From: Batillaria attramentaria
Taxonomy: Eukaryota; Mollusca; Gastropoda; Batillariidae
Direction: 5' to 3'
Assembly (NCBI GenBank): GCA_018292915.2
Contig: JACVVK020000084.1
Span: 305,001 to 369,000 of the forward strand
DNA length: 64,000 nucleotides
Of this stretch, positions 58,662 to 64,000 are shown one piece after another (the first letter of the stretch is position 1; every line of letters starts with the position of its first letter). Position numbers and translations under genes: made by a program. The notes beneath the pieces are model-generated. The model did not search any database and was not told where the DNA came from. It saw only the letters and a list, made by a program, of their open reading frames with translations.

Positions 58662-61600
58662 ATGTCTGAAAGAAAAGTCTTAAACGTAAGTAGAGAGTGT
58701 TGCTCTTAGTCCGATAATTTCTTTCAAATATTCATGAAATGACCGTTTACTTGTGTGTATAGATGAACATTTCGTGCTTGTTCAGATTTGTTGACATAGT
58801 TTCATCCATATTTCAGAAATACTACCCTCCAGATTTTGATCCTTCAAAGATTCCAAAGCTTCGGGAACCAAAGAACAAAACATTTAGCATCCGAATCATG
58901 GCTCCATTCAACATGAGGTAAGATATACTGTAATTCATGAATTTCGTAATTTTGTTGTTGTTTGTCAATGTGATTGTGATTGTTATGAGGGTGAAGGGTT
59001 GTACTTGTAGACCAAGTTATGTTTTTGGCACAGTACTATTGAATAGAAGTGAATCAGAGCAGTTGTGTGATTCCTTTTGTTAGAAGATGGAAGTCATATG
59101 TCACACCTTACATGTACAGCACTGTGACTCGTTTGTTGTCTTTTTTCAGGTGCAATGTATGTGGAGAGTACATCTACAAAGGAAAGAAGTTCAATTCACG
59201 AAAAGAGAATGTGGATGACGATGACTACCTGGGTCTGCGTATTTTTCGCTTTTACATCCGATGCCCAAAATGTGTTGCAGAGATTGCCTTCAAGGTACGC
59301 ACTTTAAAGAAACTAACAGATGAATTTTAAACCCACACTGGTGCCTCCTGGTCACAGGTTTTTTGCAAGTTTTTACACGCACAGTCCCAGTCCCAGTCCC
59401 ATGCAAGTTTTTACACGCACAGTCTCTCTCACATGTATGCACACACAATGGATTTCATCAAGACACACCAGCCAAAACTCTAGGGGCGTATATGGTCAAG
59501 AGTACAGAGTTGAGTCTAGTGAGTGTGACATGAGTACCCAGTTTTCAGCAAAGTGATAAACACACTATTTTATATGAATTTGGTGTGTCTTGTCATGAGC
59601 AATCTTCACAGAATCTGATTTTCTCATACAAGTTGTCGATTGGCCGTATTTGAAGAAATAAGTTGTGAGTTTGTACATAACATTAAACACTGTCACAATT
59701 TTGCAGACTTGAAATTTCAAGGCAAAAACAAACCAGTGATGTTGTTTGCATTTTGTGTTTTTATTTTGAAGGCTTAACCTTCAGCAATATCACAAAAGAG
59801 AAGGAAAGACTCACTAGATGCAAAGAAATGCAATGAAAAAGTGGTGTGAACATAACTTTACGTCAAGCGGCATGTTAAACTGAAATGAGCACCATTATGA
59901 CAGAGTACTGATACTGTTTGGTCAATAAAACCTTCTTAAGAACATTGTTTGGGTTACTCAATAATAATGTAGTGCAATACATGAACAATAATAAATGATA
60001 CGTGAAAAGAAATGGATTCAAATGTTTCTGGTTTTCTGCTTGACGGAACATGTCAATAAAGCCCTTTAAAAAGCTAAACATTTTATTCCAGTTATTATTG
60101 TTTCCCAGTGAAATTAAAGACCGACCCTTGAAATACATGCAAAAACAAAAATAACAGTTGCTACTTCACTGTGTCCCTGAATAAAGTGATCAAAGAAAGA
60201 ACTGAGCATGCTTAAACATAACATTACAACATGACAGACTCATTCCAAACTTTTAAAGTCACACAGAAGGAAAAGGTACAAACAAATATATTACCAGTGA
60301 CTTTGTTTTTATGGTAAATACACCTTAGTCACACAAAAATGTATCTAACAGATTTAACACATGAATTATTACCATATCCAGCTGTCTGAACATAACTTGA
60401 CACACTTGAACACAACATTACACTGTGACAGACAAATTTCAGATAGCTAAAGTCAACCAGAAGGAAAAAGAACAAAACATATCAGTTGTAGTAAGTGTGG
60501 TTCAATGGGAGGTACTCTTTAACCCCCTCAAAGTATGATTTTAAGCTTAATCCCATAGATAATTGCTATCTCAAGCTACATGAATGTAACTTTACGCAAC
60601 TTCGAACATAACACTACACTGTGACAGACTCATTTGAGACTGTCAAAATCAAACAAGAGGAAACGGAACCAAAAAAATGTATTACCAGGAAGTGTGCTTT
60701 AATCGAAGGTACACATTCTCTTCACAAAAATATGATTTAAAAGCATAATAAAATTGTTAACTGTCATTATCAAGTTGCTGGAACTTAACTTGACAAACAC
60801 TCATGCAACAGCTTTCACTCAAACACACACAGGGATGATGTATACAAACTGCTATAATCAAAAAGGGGCTCACAGCATAGGAAATAGTGAATACATATCA
60901 TTTTTCAGTACAGCAAAGGAAAAAAATGTAACCTTTGACTGAACATAACTTGAAACCCACTGTCTGTGTATAAAGTTGTGTTCAAACACAAACAGCTCCT
61001 GCACATTTTCTATTGGTGTGATCCTGGAAAAAAACAACACAGTCATGAATAAAAACACATAATTTCGCTGTCCTCTATTTCTGGCCATTAAAAAAATTAA
61101 GGAATGCCCAAGTTGTTGTTTGTACATAACATAACAACTGCATGAATCTGGGTACGGTGTGTAAAGTTAACTTCAATAAACAAACAGATGAACACACAAA
61201 AATGTGTTTGAATGGAAATTTTTAAGACTCCAGGGAGAAAAATTATTCCAAAGATGTTTAGCAGGATATTCTATTTTTGTTTGGTGCTAGACTTGTCGTC
61301 ATATGAGTTTGAACATAATGCTGACGACCTTCGTTTGTGAGTAAAGTTGTGTTCAAACCAGAGACATCTGAAATTTTACATAAGAAAAGCTTTACTCCCC
61401 GCAAAGGATCTTTTTCCGAGTAGCTTTCCACCTAAAAATACCTAAGGCATTCATTGTTTGTTGCTGAATACACAACTTTTGTAACAGAGTCATGAACATA
61501 ACGTTTACAACCTAAACCACAAATGTCTCCACGGCTGTATCGATTAGAATCACGACAAGGATTAACATCCACGTGTTGGTGATACCAATCACCACACTAA

Positions 61601-63823
61601 CATCGAGTTTACCATTGCCGCTGTTGTCAGCAGTATTCCAAAATGCACAAGAACACAGACTCTTTGTGTTTATTCACTTTTTGCTGCTGAGTTGACTAGA
61701 TTTGTCTGAACATAACACTTAAACACTTAAAACTTACCCTCGGGATTATCAGCTGCCTCCTCCAGTGACGGTAATCAAAGTCATCGGCTCAAAGAAATCA
61801 TGCTTCCAGCTTGTGTTTGAAACGGCCGCTGGTTGAATTTATCTCATACCCGAGTGTAGCGATCGATTTTTGCTCGCATGAACATAACAGGAAAATTAAC
61901 ACACCGTCGGGTCTTCGAAATCAGCACGAAGTTTCTTTTCAACAACACGAGATATATCGATGTTCTTCCATGAAAAATAAAGAGTGAAAAAACGATGTTG
62001 AGATTATGCAAGTTAGGTATTTCGCAGGACAAAAGTACGCTCGACCTCGGTGGTCGATGTTGATCATCGGAAGTTTACGACGACGTTATGTCCAAACGTG
62101 CCTACATTTTCAGTCATTTTTCTAAAAAACGGAAAATATTTGACACCTGCCAGTATGCCGACTGAAATAAAGGCAGTTTTGAGCATTTGGAGACAGCAAA
62201 TGGGTTCACTGACCGTTCTCCATGTTTCTCAAAATAACACTTCAGCGATCGCAAGTACTTTCTGTCACGTTTTTCTTCCACTGCAATCACCGATTTTTCG
62301 CCAAAAACCCAGAGTTTTAAACACAAGAAGTAAATGTACCACATCCAACTCTCACTGTTTGAAACTCTGATTTATACTGAACAAGTGAGCCAAAGTAGAC
62401 AACTGTGCATGCTTTTTAAACAAATTTGTAGCATCATTCATGTGAATGGGTAGCCATTTTGAGCAGTCGACTCACCTCTGTACTCTTGACCATATCTGTA
62501 GATCTATCTAGATAGTGTGTGGCTTATTTAAAGTCTTTGTGTTACACCAGGGTTGCACATTTAAGTCGGTCCCAGGACATTGACCTATAAAAATTTTAAA
62601 TGTCCTATTTTTCCCACCTCAAGCGGACATTTGTCCTATTAAAATTTTTATTGCCACTAAGTGGCCAGGACACTGTGTCCTATCACTTTGCTGTTTCCAG
62701 GACACTTTGTCCTATAGAAGCTGTGGAAAATGTGCAACCCTGTACACTAAATAACCAACTGTCATTCACCTCTTATGTACAAAACCTTGTCAAGAAAGCA
62801 GATATCGTTCATAAAAATAAATTTGTATGTGTCTGTTTTTACACACATTTTGGTTTTTCCTTAGTTGGTGTATTTCTTGCATTGTTTTGTTATTGCAAAA
62901 TTGTTTTGTTACTTAGTTCATTTATTATTCAGGTAAAGACTCCCTACATTGGAAAGATCTGATTTTGATGATTTTTTTCTGTATTTCAGACAGACCTCCG
63001 TAACACGGACTACACTTTGGAGGCCGGGGCCACTCGACTGTTTGAAGCAGAAAAACTTGCACAGGAGATGGCAGAGAGGGAGCGGAAAGAGAAGGAAGAG
63101 GAAGAACTTAACCCTATGAAGGTTCATAAATTTGCGCTTTCAGTTTCATTTATTGTCTTTAGAATGGGTTCTCCTGGGTTAAAACTATAAATGCAAACTT
63201 TTCTTTTCTTCTTTTCTTGGCATGTCTAATAAAGTGAATTTATGTAATAGTCCTCCAGGTTTTGTTTTTGTTATTGTTTGTTGTGGGGTTTTTTCCTATT
63301 TTCCTTTCCTGTTTTTGTTTGTTTTGGGTTTTTTGTTTTGTTGTTCTTGTTGGTTTTTTGTTTTGTTTTTGTTGGGGTTTTGTTGTTGTTTTGTTTATTG
63401 TTTGGTTTTTTTTGTTTAGTTTTTTTGTTGTTGTTTTGTTTTTTTTGGGGGGTAGGGGGAGGGGGTCACCATCATTTACTATCAAGTACTTAACACATTT
63501 ACTTGCTATGGCTTGCAAGATGCAGAGTAAGTGTACATTGTAACTGACAAATTGATTCCCAGTGTATTTTGTAAACCTTTAAAAGTATAGTTACAGCAGT
63601 GTTAGTGCGTTAACTTATTCCTGTCACTGCCTGTTGTGTAGGTTTTGGAGAACCGTACAAAGGCAAGTCACAAGGAGATGGCACAAATCGACGAGCTGGA
63701 GGAATTGCGAGAGATAAACGCTCGCCATGCGAAGGTGGACACAGGGTCCATACTGGAAAAACAGCGACTGTACGAGGAGCACTTGCTGAAACTTCAGCAG
63801 CAAGAGGAAGATGAAATGATACA
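58662..63823 (+). CDS. YJU2: Splicing factor YJU2 homolog (CCDC94), 5' part
   Basis: Five exons are visible: 58662-58685, 58817-58917, 59150-59294, 62990-63121 and 63642-63823, totalling 584 nt. The gene continues past the window after a gtaagt donor.

The product begins [20 protein letters not shown], which is how animal YJU2 proteins start, and continues with 'MAPFNMRC', '[12 protein letters not shown]', '[15 protein letters not shown]' and '[17 protein letters not shown]'. Two CxxC pairs (CNVC and CPKC) form the zinc-binding site of the family, and a Glu/Lys-rich coiled-coil region starts after about residue 110.

YJU2 acts in the nucleus with the Prp19-associated complex, stabilising the branch helix for the first step of pre-mRNA splicing. 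The donor after the fourth exon (gttcat) is weak but keeps the frame. Intron 3 is 3.7 kb and carries a degenerate periodic repeat. Confidence 0.95.
59840..61900. repeat. Degenerate repeat with about 183-bp period in YJU2 intron 3
   Basis: The core 'gaacataac' recurs near 59848, 60214, 60391, 60604, 60944, 61311, 61496, 61711 and 61879, with weaker forms at 60782 and 61127. Most spacings are 160-215 bp. The better-preserved units also share 'tgacagact', 'agaaggaaaa' or similar, 'attaccag' and 'gtaaagtt'. It looks like an old tandem or satellite-like array. Confidence 0.6.
63262..63470 (+). repeat. T/G-rich low-complexity tract in YJU2 intron 4
   Basis: About 200 bp made almost only of T and G ('ttgttttg' runs), ending in a GGGGGG tract. 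The 60-93 codon open frames here are composition artefacts. Confidence 0.8.
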
Positions 63824-64000
63824 GTAAGTCGAGAGTGTTAGGGTTGAATGGTTTTAATCAGGGCTTAAAATCTTGCACCTTTTGGTGGATTTCCACCTTT
63901 GGCTTAACATTTTCCTCCCCTCCCCCCCCCCCCCCCCTCCCCCCCAAAGTTTCTTTCCTCCTCTTAAGCACTTACAATTTGCTGTGTTTGCACAGTGTTT

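Overview
The window is animal nuclear DNA. Its coding exons are short and separated by introns with GT/AG ends, and it holds several tRNA-derived SINE families, non-LTR retrotransposon remnants, piggyBac- and Harbinger-type DNA elements and dozens of long CA/GT, CT and trinucleotide microsatellites. The repeat style and the protein sequences fit a lophotrochozoan, most likely a marine gastropod mollusc. That taxonomic guess is inference; nothing in the window fixes the species.

The core of the window (about 7.4-56 kb) is a tandem array of four minus-strand genes of the proline racemase superfamily, called A (7434-12063), B (28725-33513), C (41916-45897) and D (49016-54010). Each has five coding exons with near-identical lengths and intron phases (332 or 329, 158, 153, 149 and 303 nt), giving an intact ORF of 363 or 364 codons. 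Each also has a noncoding leader exon 2-7 kb upstream, ending in the same GTAAAG|gtatgt donor (18727, 40409, 47943, 55841). Both catalytic cysteines of the superfamily are kept, but the His of the CGHG motif and the Asp of DRSPCG are replaced in all four copies. This points to a diverged subfamily rather than an ordinary racemase or hydroxyproline dehydratase. Gene C looks like a mosaic: its 5' half and introns match B, and its 3' half and introns match D.

Region by region. 1-7.4 kb: no gene recognised; SINEs, a terminal-inverted-repeat element and simple repeats. 7.4-18.8 kb: gene A, with a four-fold 1.28 kb tandem array in its leader intron. 19.0-21.8 kb: a piggyBac-type element split by a LINE fragment. 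22-28.7 kb: LINE debris, a Harbinger-type MITE, SINEs and microsatellites. 28.7-40.5 kb: gene B; its leader intron carries a young 5'-truncated LINE with an open ORF and a 17-bp target-site duplication. 40.2-48.1 kb: gene C. 47.9-56.1 kb: gene D. 56.1-58.6 kb: intergenic, between divergent genes. 58.66 kb to the window end: the first five coding exons of the plus-strand splicing factor gene YJU2 (CCDC94), which runs off the right edge.

YJU2 is an ordinary housekeeping gene. The racemase-like array is the unusual part: recent tandem duplication, apparent gene conversion, altered active-site motifs, and UG-repeat tracts directly next to six splice acceptors.
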